Shown: positions 7,965 through 17,238, counted from the stretch's first letter. The stretch: 64,000 nucleotides of DNA from Cohnella silvisoli (GCF_021190915.1 NZ_JAIOAP010000019.1:101917-165916), one strand, 5' to 3'. Notes: generated from the sequence alone by a model not told the origin. Numbers and translations: made by a program.

Positions 7965-8000
7965 AAAAGCGAGGTAAGGCCAACCGCCTTCCTCGCTTTT
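7965..8000 (+). terminator. tpx terminator
   Basis: AAAAGCGAGG pairs with CCTCGCTTTT, extended by AAGGC/GCCTT, followed by a T-run (TTTTTATTT) on the plus strand. The stem also works for the convergent DUF1499 gene. Confidence 0.85.
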
Positions 8001-8021
8001 TATTTGGTGAGTATCACGTTT

Positions 8022-8402
8022 CTAAGTTTTGTAAGAGGATAGCTTCCGATCCAGAACGCTATAAATTTCCTGAATAATGCGATAGTTCGCACCCAAATCG
8101 CCAAGCGAACCGCGGGATGCCGAATAAATGTCGACCGCAGTATTGCCTGGGCTTGTACCGACGACTTGAATGGTGATATCCATCGTACGGCCGGACATCG
8201 ACTTCTTTTCCATGACGATCTCGCCGACGGTCTGAACTTCGTGAAGAACTTTATAGCCCTTCATTTTCTTCAGAATGGAACTCACTTCGTCCCAAGCCCG
8301 ATCCTTCGAAAGCCGGTAATAATGAGACTTAAGCTTAGGATCTTTCGACTTATCACTTGTATGTTCGTGGCTGCGAATCAAACCGATCAGAAATCGCTTC
8401 AA
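8022..8402 (-). CDS. DUF1499 family protein
   Basis: A 126-residue soluble protein matching DUF1499: a central beta-rich core (VGEIVMEKKSMSGRTMDITI) and the family C-terminus with S-R-G-S-L-G-D-L-G-x-N-x-R-I-I. No signal peptide or membrane helix. The start is a TTG nine bases after GGGAGG. The function of the family is not established. It faces tpx convergently and lies just downstream of the 6S RNA gene on the same strand. Confidence 0.75.
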   Translation of the reverse strand: MKRFLIGLIRSHEHTSDKSKDPKLKSHYYRLSKDRAWDEVSSILKKMKGYKVLHEVQTVGEIVMEKKSMSGRTMDITIQVVGTSPGNTAVDIYSASRGSLGDLGANYRIIQEIYSVLDRKLSSYKT

Positions 8403-8483
8403 TGCTCTCTCTCCCTCCGGGTGCCCTTGACGCTACATTCTATCTTATCACGCCTGACCCGGGGATGTAAGTCCGAGGATAGA

Positions 8484-8663
8484 GAAAACCCGCCTATGCC
8501 GTCCGACGTGCATGTTTCTGAACCTGCTTTGGCAGGTGGGTGCTCGCAGCATAGCTTTTGACTTCCCTTTTCGGGGGCATGTCAGCCGCCTGGCAATCTA
8601 GGGCTCCCTTGAAACAAACATTGGTTCAAAACAATTAAGCGTCGTAACGTACATGGCAGGAAT
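8484..8663 (-). ncRNA. ssrS: 6S RNA
   Basis: A predicted ~180-nt transcript with 6S architecture. Its 5' end (CCTGCC, ATG, ACGTTACGACG) pairs with its 3' end (CGTCGGACGGCATAGGCGGG) almost continuously, many differences being G-U pairs; the middle holds a large single-stranded bubble and hairpins ACCTGC-GCAGGT and TGAC..CCC-GAAAA-GGG..GTCA. A promoter precedes it and a T-run (GGGTTTTC) ends it. 6S RNA binds sigma-A RNA polymerase in stationary phase by imitating an open promoter. The assignment rests on architecture, length and recalled family sequence, not on a covariance search. Confidence 0.75.
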
Positions 8664-8669
8664 ATTCTC

Positions 8670-8698
8670 ATTATAAGCAGGTGGATAAGAAAAGTAAA
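8670..8698 (-). promoter_or_regulatory. 6S RNA promoter
   Basis: On the minus strand TTTACT (8693-8698), 17 bases, TATAAT (8670-8675). Start near 8663. It lies immediately after the stop codon of the YesL-like gene, so the RNA has its own promoter. Confidence 0.7.
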
Positions 8699-8703
8699 AT
8701 GCC

Positions 8704-9459
8704 TTAGGTTTGCTTCTCTTCTTCTTCGGATTCGGATTCGGATTCGGAGGTGGTCTCCGTCTCCGCCGCTTCCTTCAACAGCATCATCTTCTGGATAACC
8801 AGATTAAAGTTGTAGAAAGTGTATACGGCAATAATGCTTCCGAAAAAGAACGGGATTAGAAACGTGAACTTCGTGCTCATGAAAATAACTGCCGCAGCTC
8901 CGATTGCCATGATCAATGACCGTATTGGACGACCGATTGTCAAAATAAGCGCATTTTTGAGCAATTGAATCGTTTTCATATGGAAATGCGACAAAAGGGA
9001 GAAGAAATGCAACAAAGATATGAGCAGCAAGAGCAGCAACGCAATAAATAAGTACGCGATAAGTTGAAATCCAGACATTTGCTTCAAATATACCTGGAAA
9101 TCAATAATCAATATCGCGAACAAAAGCGCGTAGAAAATGCCGCCGATCATCGCTTGCAAGTAATTGCTCTTGTAGCTGCGGAAAAAAGTTTTCAAAAGCG
9201 GGACATCCGTATCGCCCAAAACCCATTTCCGGGCGACCGAGAACATCGCCGAGGTCGCCGGAAATAAAGTAAAAGGTGCTACAATCGCAAGCGGTATGAT
9301 GATCGCCTTCAATTGCTCGGTATCTTTTGCCCCAAGAAAACTAATCATCATTAACCAAAAAGGAAATGACGTGAGAAGCCACAATACGTTCGTAACCGAC
9401 AACCTCATGATCCACTCGGACAGCCGGTAGAAGCCACCCATCATGCCCCGCATCTCCAT
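8704..9459 (-). CDS. YesL/DUF624 family membrane protein
   Basis: A 251-residue protein with the DUF624 start (GGFYRLSEWIMRLSVTNVLW) and five to six membrane helices (about residues 24-45, 58-80, 100-125, 133-155, 178-205). The C-terminus is an acidic tail, S-E-S-E-S-E-E-E-E, encoded by tandem TTCGGA hexamers (8726-8749), a possible site of length change. Members often sit in carbohydrate utilisation clusters, but no sugar genes are adjacent here. ATG follows GGGAGG by seven bases. Function unknown. Confidence 0.8.
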   Translation of the reverse strand: MEMRGMMGGFYRLSEWIMRLSVTNVLWLLTSFPFWLMMISFLGAKDTEQLKAIIIPLAIVAPFTLFPATSAMFSVARKWVLGDTDVPLLKTFFRSYKSNYLQAMIGGIFYALLFAILIIDFQVYLKQMSGFQLIAYLFIALLLLLLISLLHFFSLLSHFHMKTIQLLKNALILTIGRPIRSLIMAIGAAAVIFMSTKFTFLIPFFFGSIIAVYTFYNFNLVIQKMMLLKEAAETETTSESESESEEEEKQT

Positions 9460-9505
9460 GGGGTTTCCTCCCTGATGACAATCGTCAGTAACTTAAAGAC
9501 TTAAA

Positions 9506-11158
9506 TTAAATTTTAACGAAATCTTCGCTTTGGGAACGGCTGCCGCGGGAATCATCCCGACGCTCAGGACGTCCGCCGCGGTTCGCATCGCGATAGCCGC
9601 CGTCGTCGCGACCCGAGCTGCTGTTGCCGCCCGTACGGTTGCTGCTGCCGCTATAAGGTTTGCGCTGTCCGCCGCTATAGCTTGAACCGCCGCGGGAATC
9701 GCTGCGGCCTTGCCCTTGTCGCCATGCTCCTTGACCGCCGCCGCTGCCGCCGCTTCCGCCATAACGACGTCCGCTGCTGCTGCCGTAGCCGCCGCCGGAT
9801 CCACCGCGATTACCCTCGAACTTGCGTTTCTTGCCGCGAACGGGATCTTCCGGAGTCAACTCAATGTTAACGTCCTTCTTGTCACCTGTAAGCAGCTTCA
9901 TCGCTGCAGCAAGAAGTTGTACGGAATCATACTGCTCCAGAAGTTGCATAGCCACCCATTTGAATGGAGTAACATCTTCTTCCGCGCGTACGGTATCCAT
10001 AATCCGTTCAGCCATCAGCTTCTGTTTACCTTCCATTGCTTCGGACAAGGTAGGCAGAATTTTCTTAGTAATGCGATGGCGGGTAACCTTCTCGATGAAA
10101 TGCAGATGATCCGTTTCACGAGCGGTAACGAACGACCACGCCGTACCTTCTCTTCCTGCGCGGCCAGTCCGGCCAATCCGGTGAACATAGCTTTCCGGAT
10201 CTTGCGGCAAGTCGAAGTTGATTACATGGGTTACACCTGATACATCGAGTCCGCGAGCGGCTACGTCCGTAGCGACAAGCACGTCGATGCTGCCATCGCG
10301 GAACTTGCGCATTACCGTATCGCGTTGATTTTGCGAAAGATCGCCATGCAAACCATCGCAAGCATATCCGCGCTTCATCAGGGCTTCGGATAGCTCGGCT
10401 ACCCGACGTTTCGTACGACCGAAGATGATAGCCAGTTCAGGCGGCTCCATGTCAAGCAAGCGGCAGAGACCGTCGAATTTCATTCTCTCCTGAATTTCAA
10501 CGTAAAATTGCTGAATCAAGGGTGCGCTTAGCAGCTTGGAATCGACTGCAATATGTTCCGGATTGCGCAAAAATTGTTGCGCCAGCTTCTGAATGTTCGC
10601 AGGCATAGTCGCCGAGAACAACAAAGTTTGGCGCTCATCCGGTACGAGCTTCAAGATGGATTGAATATCATCCATGAAACCCATATCCAGCATTTCATCG
10701 GCTTCATCCAGAACGACCGTACGTACGTCGTCCAAGCGAATGGTCTTGCGGTTGATGTGGTCTAACAAACGACCTGGTGTTCCGATAATGATCTGCGGCT
10801 TCCGTTTCAAGGAACGGATTTGACGTGAGATGTCTTGACCGCCATATATAGCCAAGGAACGAAGTCCCTTGAAACGTCCAAGCTTCTCGATTTCTTCTGA
10901 TACCTGGATAGCCAACTCGCGAGTTGGGGCCATGATCAGGGCAACGATGCGATCTTCGCTCGCTGCGATCTTACTGATAAGCGGTACTCCGAATGCAGCG
11001 GTTTTACCTGTACCTGTCTGGGCCTGCCCGATCATATCTTTGCCGGCTATGGCAACGGGGATGGCTTTCGCTTGGATAGGGGTCGCCTCTTCAAATCCCA
11101 TCTCCATTATGGCTTGAAGTACGTCCGGCTCCAAACCAAATTCTGCAAATGTGCTCAA
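9506..11158 (-). CDS. cshA: DEAD-box RNA helicase CshA
   Basis: A 550-residue helicase with all core motifs: Q-motif (ATPIQAKAIP), I (AQTGTGKT, residues 46-53), Ia (PTRELAIQ), Ib (TPGRLLDH), II (DEAD), III (SAT), IV-V, and VI (HRIGRTGRAGREG). Residues after about 440 form a low-complexity Gly/Ser/Arg tail with RGG-like repeats for RNA binding. It unwinds RNA in mRNA decay, ribosome assembly and cold adaptation. The start is TTG, 11 bases after GGAG. The GC-rich tail keeps other frames open, giving spurious antisense alanine-rich frames. It is divergent from the yitT-like gene. Confidence 0.93.
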   Translation of the reverse strand: MSTFAEFGLEPDVLQAIMEMGFEEATPIQAKAIPVAIAGKDMIGQAQTGTGKTAAFGVPLISKIAASEDRIVALIMAPTRELAIQVSEEIEKLGRFKGLRSLAIYGGQDISRQIRSLKRKPQIIIGTPGRLLDHINRKTIRLDDVRTVVLDEADEMLDMGFMDDIQSILKLVPDERQTLLFSATMPANIQKLAQQFLRNPEHIAVDSKLLSAPLIQQFYVEIQERMKFDGLCRLLDMEPPELAIIFGRTKRRVAELSEALMKRGYACDGLHGDLSQNQRDTVMRKFRDGSIDVLVATDVAARGLDVSGVTHVINFDLPQDPESYVHRIGRTGRAGREGTAWSFVTARETDHLHFIEKVTRHRITKKILPTLSEAMEGKQKLMAERIMDTVRAEEDVTPFKWVAMQLLEQYDSVQLLAAAMKLLTGDKKDVNIELTPEDPVRGKKRKFEGNRGGSGGGYGSSSGRRYGGSGGSGGGQGAWRQGQGRSDSRGGSSYSGGQRKPYSGSSNRTGGNSSSGRDDGGYRDANRGGRPERRDDSRGSRSQSEDFVKI

Positions 11159-11349
11159 ACTTTTTCAATCTCCTTCTGTGTTGGGCCTACAAATTACGGC
11201 TTCCAAAAAAAATTATCAGTTCATTATAGCACAGACTTACTCGTAAACTCCAGTCTTAGGAAAAGGGTGCCATTTTCGCATGATCAACTTCTCCCGGGGG
11301 AACATAAAAAACGATACATGTTCCAGGTTGTATACAGAGGGGTGCTAAC

Positions 11350-12177
11350 ATGAAAAGGATTGCCATAATCGGGCCCGTATTTTTGATGATAATCAGTGCC
11401 GCCGCCGTCGGTTTCGGCTTCCAATTGCTGCTCATTCCCGAGCAACTGTTAAGCAGCGGGCTTTCCGGCGTTGCAATGGTTGTCGGTTACTTAAGCGGGT
11501 GGAATATCGGCTGGTTGTATTTTGCCCTAAATGTCCCTATTTTGCTCTGGGGGTATCGGATCTTAGGGAAACGATTTATCGGGCTTAGCATGTTAACCGT
11601 TTTATCCACGGCATTTTTCTTACAGATCATACCTGAAATAAAACTCACGGACGATCGGCTCTTGGCTTCCGTCTTCGGTGGCGTGCTCGTCGGAATAGGC
11701 GCTTCCATATCGCTTCGTTATGGCGGCTCTTCCGGTGGCTTTGATATCATCGCCTCCATTATATCACGTTACAGGGACTTACCCATCGGCATACTTACAG
11801 TTCTTCTCAATACGTTCGTCGTTGCAGCGCTAGGTTTTCTGAAAAACGATTGGAATGCCGCCCTATATTCTATGCTGTCGATCTATTTAACGGGAAGAAT
11901 AATTGATGCCGTACATACGCCTCATCATAAAGTTACCGCATTTATCGTAACCAACCACACGCAAGAACTTGCTTCCAGGCTGCTTAAACTCCCAAGGGGC
12001 GTAACGATTGTCAAAACCCGCGGCGCTTTCACCAGCGAAGAACGGGACATGCTTATGACCGTAACAACGCGATACGAATTAGCCGAACTTCGTAAAATGA
12101 TTGGAGAAGTCGATTCCAAAGCATTCGTTAACATAGTCCAAACTATCGATGTAATCGGTGAATTCCGCAGACGATAA
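11350..12177 (+). CDS. YitT family membrane protein (DUF161 + DUF2179)
   Basis: A 275-residue protein. Residues 1-190 contain five to six membrane helices of the YitT_membrane domain, including LRYGGSSGGFDIIASIISRY typical of the family. Residues 200-272 form the cytosolic DUF2179 domain (GVTIVKTRGAFTSEERDMLM). ATG follows GAGGGG by six bases. Paralogues of this family are common in spore-formers and their transport role is not established. Confidence 0.88.
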   Translation: MKRIAIIGPVFLMIISAAAVGFGFQLLLIPEQLLSSGLSGVAMVVGYLSGWNIGWLYFALNVPILLWGYRILGKRFIGLSMLTVLSTAFFLQIIPEIKLTDDRLLASVFGGVLVGIGASISLRYGGSSGGFDIIASIISRYRDLPIGILTVLLNTFVVAALGFLKNDWNAALYSMLSIYLTGRIIDAVHTPHHKVTAFIVTNHTQELASRLLKLPRGVTIVKTRGAFTSEERDMLMTVTTRYELAELRKMIGEVDSKAFVNIVQTIDVIGEFRRR

Positions 12178-12250
12178 ATTTCTTTAATAATCCCGACTTC
12201 ATTCGGCAAAATACTACAAAATACCTGTGTCTAACCCCCTTAAACTCGTT

Positions 12251-12256
12251 TATAAT
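12251..12256 (+). promoter_or_regulatory. -10 element before the GH-like gene
   Basis: TATAAT, 34 bases before the start codon at 12290. The -35 (TGTCTA, 17 bases upstream) is weak. The element lies inside the open frame extending upstream of 12290, which supports the shorter start for the gene. Confidence 0.5.
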
Positions 12257-12289
12257 CTTGTTACAGAGCTTATGGGGAGAGATATTACA

Positions 12290-13465
12290 ATGAATGTTTT
12301 TTTGGCATTAATTTTACTTCTTCACACCGCGATCAGCGGACCGCAACAAGGCGAGAACGCATTTGGAAAGTTATGGAATACCGCTAAAACAGCAATGCAC
12401 GAACAACCCGGAACCCCGACCGAGCCTCAGAATCCTGAGCAAATTCCCGGCGACAACATCGGTGATCCGCAGCCGGATTCGCCCAAGGTTAAAGGCATTT
12501 ATGTAACGGCCTATAGCGCAGGCGGAGAAAGAATGGCTACTCTGCTCAATCTGTTAGATAAAACGGACTTGAACTCCATGGTTATCGATATCAAAGATGA
12601 TCTTGGCAACATTACTTACAAAACGACCAATCCGACTTTGCAAAAGCTCGGCAGTCCTCAACCGTACATCAAAGATATTAATAAATTAATGACGACATTA
12701 AAAGAACACGACATCTACCCAATTGCCCGGGTGGTTGTTTTCAAGGATAGCGTACTTGCGAAGAAACATCCTGAAATGTCTTTCGTGCAAAAAGACGGAA
12801 CGGTCTGGCACAACAAGAATAACGATAAGTTCGTTAACCCTTATAACAAGGAAGTTTGGGACTACAACATTGAAATCGCCAAAGAAGCTGCCAAAATGGG
12901 CTTCAAAGAAATCCAATTCGATTACGTGCGTTTCCCCGAAGGATTCGAGAAAAAAGCCGATTCGTTAAAATTCACTAAAAGCACGCTTAATCGAGTCGAT
13001 ATCGTAGCCGGTTTCGTAGAATATGCGAAAAAACAGCTAGCTCCCCTTGGCATTAGAGTTTCCGTAGATATTTTCGGTTACGCCGCATCGGTGCCGGCCG
13101 CCGAAGGGATCGGCCAAGATTTCGTCAAAATATCCAATGCGGTCGACGTCATCTGCCCGATGATTTACCCGAGCCATTATAGTACGGGATGGTTTGATCA
13201 GAAGGATCCTGACAAAGCGCCATACGCGACAATTAAAGGCGCAATGGTCGACACGCATAAGAAACTTGATCCGCTCGGGGATAAGAAACCGATCATTCGT
13301 CCGTGGATACAGGATTTTACCGCTAAATGGCTTGGCAAAGGCCATTTTACGGCCTACGGCGCTGCCGAAGTGCAAGCTCAAATTAAGGCATTAAATGATA
13401 GCGGAGTTACGGAATACTTGCTCTGGAATGCAGGCAACAAATATTCTGACGGGGTAAAATTTTAA
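12290..13465 (+). CDS. Exported putative glycoside hydrolase (DUF4015, GH13-like)
   Basis: A 391-residue secreted protein. I chose the ATG at 12290: it follows GGGGAGAGA and starts a short signal peptide (MNVFLALILLLHTAIS); an upstream frame extension would include the promoter. A Pro/Glu-rich linker (to about residue 70) precedes a TIM-barrel domain of the DUF4015 putative glycoside hydrolase family: GIYVTAYSAGG at its start, IKEIQFDYVRFPEG-like strand (EIQFDYVRFPEG), VSVDIFGYAAS and DVICPMIYPSHY. The Asp in FDYVRFPE is a conserved, possibly catalytic residue. Substrate unknown; cell-surface polysaccharide is a guess from the family and export. It is a single-gene unit with a terminator. Confidence 0.85.
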   Translation: MNVFLALILLLHTAISGPQQGENAFGKLWNTAKTAMHEQPGTPTEPQNPEQIPGDNIGDPQPDSPKVKGIYVTAYSAGGERMATLLNLLDKTDLNSMVIDIKDDLGNITYKTTNPTLQKLGSPQPYIKDINKLMTTLKEHDIYPIARVVVFKDSVLAKKHPEMSFVQKDGTVWHNKNNDKFVNPYNKEVWDYNIEIAKEAAKMGFKEIQFDYVRFPEGFEKKADSLKFTKSTLNRVDIVAGFVEYAKKQLAPLGIRVSVDIFGYAASVPAAEGIGQDFVKISNAVDVICPMIYPSHYSTGWFDQKDPDKAPYATIKGAMVDTHKKLDPLGDKKPIIRPWIQDFTAKWLGKGHFTAYGAAEVQAQIKALNDSGVTEYLLWNAGNKYSDGVKF

Positions 13466-13494
13466 GCAATTATAAAATTATAAATCGAATCGCC

Positions 13495-13533
13495 AAAGTG
13501 GCTGCGCAGGTTTATGACTTGCTTAGCCACTTT
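13495..13533 (+). terminator. Terminator of the GH-like gene
   Basis: AAAGTGGCT pairs with AGCCACTTT, followed by TTTG; 30 bases after the stop codon. Confidence 0.7.
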
Positions 13534-13575
13534 TGCTATTTGGGGAGCGAAGCTCGTTTCTGCATATTAGAAATA

Positions 13576-13620
13576 GCAAAGAGGCTATCCACAAGGTCAC
13601 TTATGGGATAGCCTCTTTGC
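13576..13620. terminator. Terminator of the nucleoside operon
   Basis: A perfect 15-bp stem, GCAAAGAGGCTATCC with GGATAGCCTCTTTGC, loop of 15. It lies 20 bases past the nupQ stop. The loop and 3' arm (TCACTTATGGGATAGCCTCT) recur with one change at 29359-29378. Confidence 0.8.
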
Positions 13621-13639
13621 AAAAATCTAGTTATTCTCT

Positions 13640-14599
13640 TTACCTTTTACCCTGGAAATACGGTTCGCCAAGCGCTCCGGGAGCTTTGGAGCGGCCCACC
13701 GCGCCGACAAGAACGAGAATTGTCAGCACATACGGAAGCATGTAGATGAACTCGGAAGGGACATGCGACGAGAAGTCGAACAGTTGCAGCACGTTATTGA
13801 TCGATTGCGCGAAGCCAAAGAAAAGAGCCGCGCCTAAAGCGCCTAGCGGATTCCATTTGCCGAAGATGACAGCGGCAAGGGCAATGAAGCCTTGGCCCGA
13901 GATCGTATTGTGCGAAAACGTTCCCGTTGTCGTCAATGCAATCGTTGCTCCGCCGAGACCTGCTAGCACACCGCTCAGCAAAACAGCGGTATAACGCATT
14001 CTCAACACTTTAATCCCAACCGTATCGGCCGCGCTAGGATGTTCTCCGACCGCCCTAAGACGCAGTCCGAATGGTGTTTTGTATAGCGTATAATAAATTA
14101 CCGCTACGAGTATTAAGGCTAAATAGGTAGTTGGATAAGCCGTAAATAGCCCTTCCCCGAGAACGGGTATGTCCGATAACACCGGTATCTGGATCTTGTG
14201 GAATACTTCATTCACCAGCGAAGTTTCTCCTGCCCCTTCGAACAACAGCTTAACCAAGTACAATGTAGAGCCCGCAGCAATAAAGTTGATGACAATTCCG
14301 CTGACGACTTGATCCGCCCGGAAGCTTATCGTAGCCACGGCGTGAATCAAGGCAAACAACACCCCGAACAATGCACCCGCGCCAAGCCCGATCCACGGGG
14401 ATGCACTTCCGAATCCCGCTTCTTGAGCATGGTAAGCGGACACTGCGGCTGCGAACGCGCCGGCGGTCATCAGTCCCTCGAGCCCGATATTAACGATACC
14501 GGATCGTTCCGATAATATTCCGCCTAGAGAGGCTAATATTAACGCAGTCGAAAACACAAAAGCGGTGTTTAGCATATTTCCGATCGTCGCCAGATCCAT
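13640..14599 (-). CDS. nupQ: Nucleoside ABC transporter permease NupQ
   Basis: A 319-residue inner-membrane permease of the BPD_transp_2 family with about nine hydrophobic helices. The early segment (GLEGLMTAGAF) and RAVGEHPSAADTVGI cytoplasmic loop are typical of the second permease of BMP-type nucleoside importers (B. subtilis NupQ/YufQ). It abuts nupP: its ATG begins one base after the nupP stop, with the ribosome site AAAGGAGAGG inside nupP. It is the last gene of the operon, followed by a terminator. Confidence 0.9.
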   Translation of the reverse strand: MDLATIGNMLNTAFVFSTALILASLGGILSERSGIVNIGLEGLMTAGAFAAAVSAYHAQEAGFGSASPWIGLGAGALFGVLFALIHAVATISFRADQVVSGIVINFIAAGSTLYLVKLLFEGAGETSLVNEVFHKIQIPVLSDIPVLGEGLFTAYPTTYLALILVAVIYYTLYKTPFGLRLRAVGEHPSAADTVGIKVLRMRYTAVLLSGVLAGLGGATIALTTTGTFSHNTISGQGFIALAAVIFGKWNPLGALGAALFFGFAQSINNVLQLFDFSSHVPSEFIYMLPYVLTILVLVGAVGRSKAPGALGEPYFQGKR

Positions 14600-15679
14600 C
14601 TAAATCACCTCTCCTTTGCTTTTCTTGCCGGGAAGCCGCCGCTTGATAATCCAGCGAATAATCCCTGGCGCCGCAACGAAGAAAATGACGGTTCCGATAA
14701 CAATCCGGATGATTTCCGGCGGAACGTCGGCTCCGAAGCTCATCCCTGCCGCACCGTAAGAAAGCGACCCGAACAGGATTGCTCCAAGCAGAACGCCAAC
14801 CGGGTTATTTCCTCCGAGCAGGGCGACTGCTATACCGTCGAATCCATGACCCGTATGACTCGCCGATACGGCTTGATTTAGGAAAACTCCGAGAACTTGG
14901 AAAACGCCGGCTAATCCGGCAAGCACTCCGGAAATGAACATGGCTTTCACTACGCCCCGGTTAACGTTTATGCCTGCATACTTCGCCGCGTCTGGATTAT
15001 GTCCGACTACCCTTAGCTCATACCCTTGCTTCGTTCTCCAAAGGAATACGTAGAAGAATACGACTGCGAGCAAGGCAATTAACATTCCCCAATGCATACG
15101 CGCATCTTCAAGCAGCCGGGAAAGCCATCCAATCGTTACCGAAGCGGATTCATCGATCATATACGACCGACCTTTACCTGGTTCAAGGAGATAATCATTA
15201 ACGATATAATTGGCCAGATGCAGCGCAATCCAGTTCAGCATGATCGTCGTTATGACTTCGTTCACGCCTCTGGCTGCCTTCAAGTAACCGGCAATCATCC
15301 CCCAGAAACCGCCGAACAACGCCCCTACGATAACGGCCAATGGAGCATGAATATACCATGGCAAATGGACTGACACCCCAATGATGGTCGCGCCTGTCAT
15401 TCCCATGATGTATTGTCCTTCAGCGCCAATGTTGAACAAACCCGTCCGGAAGGCGAAGGCGACAGACAATCCCGTAAAAATAAGCGGTGTTATCGCTGTC
15501 AACGTTTCCCCGAAATCGTAGGGGTTGCCGAATACTTTATTAATCAAAGAACGGTACGCCAAGATCGGATCATATCCGCCAATCAGCATAATGATCGCTC
15601 CGACCAACAGTCCTAGAATGATGGCTACGATTGGGACAATCGCGGAACCTCCAGTGATCGCTTTAATCAGTTTGTTCAC
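14600..15679 (-). CDS. nupP: Nucleoside ABC transporter permease NupP
   Basis: A 359-residue permease with about ten helices. The first helix pair is separated by a periplasmic segment (GYDPILAYRSLINKVFGNPY) typical of the NupP/YufP subunit, and the cytoplasmic loop ELRVVGHNPDAAKYAGI contacts the ATPase. GTG start, eight bases after AAGGAGG. It overlaps the end of nupO by 17 bases, so translation is coupled. It pairs with NupQ to form the channel. Confidence 0.9.
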   Translation of the reverse strand: MNKLIKAITGGSAIVPIVAIILGLLVGAIIMLIGGYDPILAYRSLINKVFGNPYDFGETLTAITPLIFTGLSVAFAFRTGLFNIGAEGQYIMGMTGATIIGVSVHLPWYIHAPLAVIVGALFGGFWGMIAGYLKAARGVNEVITTIMLNWIALHLANYIVNDYLLEPGKGRSYMIDESASVTIGWLSRLLEDARMHWGMLIALLAVVFFYVFLWRTKQGYELRVVGHNPDAAKYAGINVNRGVVKAMFISGVLAGLAGVFQVLGVFLNQAVSASHTGHGFDGIAVALLGGNNPVGVLLGAILFGSLSYGAAGMSFGADVPPEIIRIVIGTVIFFVAAPGIIRWIIKRRLPGKKSKGEVI

Positions 15680-17213
15680 TGCTCGGGCCTCCTTGCGACT
15701 GTTTGTAGTTGGTCATCATCAGGCCTAACTCCTGATCGTTCGTTTCCGCGGGATTCACTTCTCCGACGATGCGTCCTTCATAAATAACCGCAATGCGATC
15801 CGAAAGCTGAAGGATTTCTTCGAGCTCATAAGAGATAAGCAGTACCGCTTTTCCCATGTTGCGCTGCTCAACGAGTCTTTTGTGGATGAACTCGATGGCT
15901 CCAACGTCCAATCCGCGGGTAGGCTGCGCCGCGATCAGCACGTCGGGGTTTTTGTCCACTTCCCTGGCAATAATCGCTTTTTGTTGATTGCCGCCCGATA
16001 GCGCCCTTGCCTCCGTCATAATGCTCGGAGTCCGTACGTCGAACTCTTTTACTAAACGCTCCGCATGTTTATCGATCGCATCGAAATCCATAAAGCCGCG
16101 TTTATTAAACTGCGGAGTATAATACGTTTCCAATACCATGTTCTCGCGAACAGGGAAATCGAGCACAAGGCCATGCTTATGCCGATCTTCGGGAATAAGC
16201 GAAATGCCTGCTTCGGATATCGTCCTAGGCGTCGCACCTGCAATTTCCATGTTGCTTATTTTAATCGAGCCGCTGGAAACAGGTCGGAGTCCTGTTAAAG
16301 CTTCAATAAGCTCGCTTTGGCCGTTGCCTTCTACTCCGGCTATGCCGAGAATTTCTCCTCGTTTCAGCACGAATGACGTTTCGTTAAGCGCATTCAATCC
16401 TTGGCGGCCCTTTACGACCAAACGGTCTACTTCCAATGCGGGCTCGCCTAATACCGCATTTTTTTTATCAAGCTTAAGCGACACTTCACGACCGACCATT
16501 TTTTCGGCTAATTGATTCGGATTCGTTCCGGCAACCGGCAAGCTGTCAATGACTTTACCGCGGCGCACTATCGTGACTGTATCGGCGATGGCCATAATTT
16601 CCTTAAGTTTGTGTGTAATTAAAACGATCGATTTCCCCTGACTAACCAGATTACGCATGATTTCCAGCAATTCACTAATTTCTTGCGGGGTTAATACAGC
16701 CGTCGGCTCATCGAAAATAAGGATGTCCGCTCCGCGGTACAGCGTCTTCAATATTTCGACCCTCTGCTGCATGCCTACCGATATTTCATCGATTTTGGCA
16801 TAGGGATCAACGTTAAGTCCGTATTGCTTAGATAATCTTTCCACTTCTTTGTGGGCTTGTTTGTAATTTACGGCGAAACCTAACTTAGGCTCGCTTCCAA
16901 GAATGATATTTTCCGTCACGGTAAAAGGGTGCACCAGCTTAAAATGCTGATGCACCATCCCGATACCGAGTTTGATCGCTTTGTTGGGGCCGTCGATGAC
17001 GACCTCCTGCTCATTTACGAAGATTTCCCCTTCTTCAGGCTGATACAGTCCGAACAATATGTTCATCAGCGTCGATTTGCCAGCGCCATTCTCGCCGAGC
17101 AGGGCATGAATCTCGCCCTGGCTCAGCTTGAAATTGACACTGTCGTTAGCGACGATGCCGGGGAAACGCTTCGTAATATTCCGCATTTCTACGACTGTTC
17201 TCGCCTTATCCAT
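15663..17213 (-). CDS. nupO: Nucleoside ABC transporter, duplicated ATPase NupO
   Basis: A 516-residue protein with two fused ABC ATPase domains, as in sugar and nucleoside importers. Domain 1 has Walker A GENGAGKST (about residues 37-45), signature SVGMQQRVEI and Walker B ILIFDEPTAVL. Domain 2 has a degenerate Walker A (GVEGNGQSE), the signature LSGGNQQKAI and a divergent Walker B (LIAAQPTRGLD), so only the first site is likely fully active, as usual for this family. It powers uptake with NupP/NupQ, using NupN as receptor. ATG follows AAGGGTG. Confidence 0.93.
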   Translation of the reverse strand: MDKARTVVEMRNITKRFPGIVANDSVNFKLSQGEIHALLGENGAGKSTLMNILFGLYQPEEGEIFVNEQEVVIDGPNKAIKLGIGMVHQHFKLVHPFTVTENIILGSEPKLGFAVNYKQAHKEVERLSKQYGLNVDPYAKIDEISVGMQQRVEILKTLYRGADILIFDEPTAVLTPQEISELLEIMRNLVSQGKSIVLITHKLKEIMAIADTVTIVRRGKVIDSLPVAGTNPNQLAEKMVGREVSLKLDKKNAVLGEPALEVDRLVVKGRQGLNALNETSFVLKRGEILGIAGVEGNGQSELIEALTGLRPVSSGSIKISNMEIAGATPRTISEAGISLIPEDRHKHGLVLDFPVRENMVLETYYTPQFNKRGFMDFDAIDKHAERLVKEFDVRTPSIMTEARALSGGNQQKAIIAREVDKNPDVLIAAQPTRGLDVGAIEFIHKRLVEQRNMGKAVLLISYELEEILQLSDRIAVIYEGRIVGEVNPAETNDQELGLMMTNYKQSQGGPSSEQTD

Positions 17214-17238
17214 AGTAGCACCCTTTATCGTTTATTGA

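Noticed and set aside
8166..8561. Plus-strand 131-codon frame over the DUF1499 start and the 6S gene
   Set aside because: It crosses the structured RNA and opposes a recognisable protein family; its translation has no family resemblance.
8484..8663. SRP RNA, tmRNA or RNase P RNA as the identity of the structured transcript
   Set aside because: The SRP GGUCAGGUCCGGAAGG-type loop, a tRNA-like domain and the RNase P conserved cores are all absent; length and end pairing fit 6S.
9493..9804. Alanine-rich minus-strand frame overlapping the cshA tail
   Set aside because: It arises from the GC-rich Gly/Ser/Arg codons of the CshA C-terminus in another frame and lacks a ribosome site.
12227..12289. 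Longer N-terminus for the exported GH-like protein
   Set aside because: It would contain the TATAAT promoter element and lose the clean signal peptide that starts at 12290.
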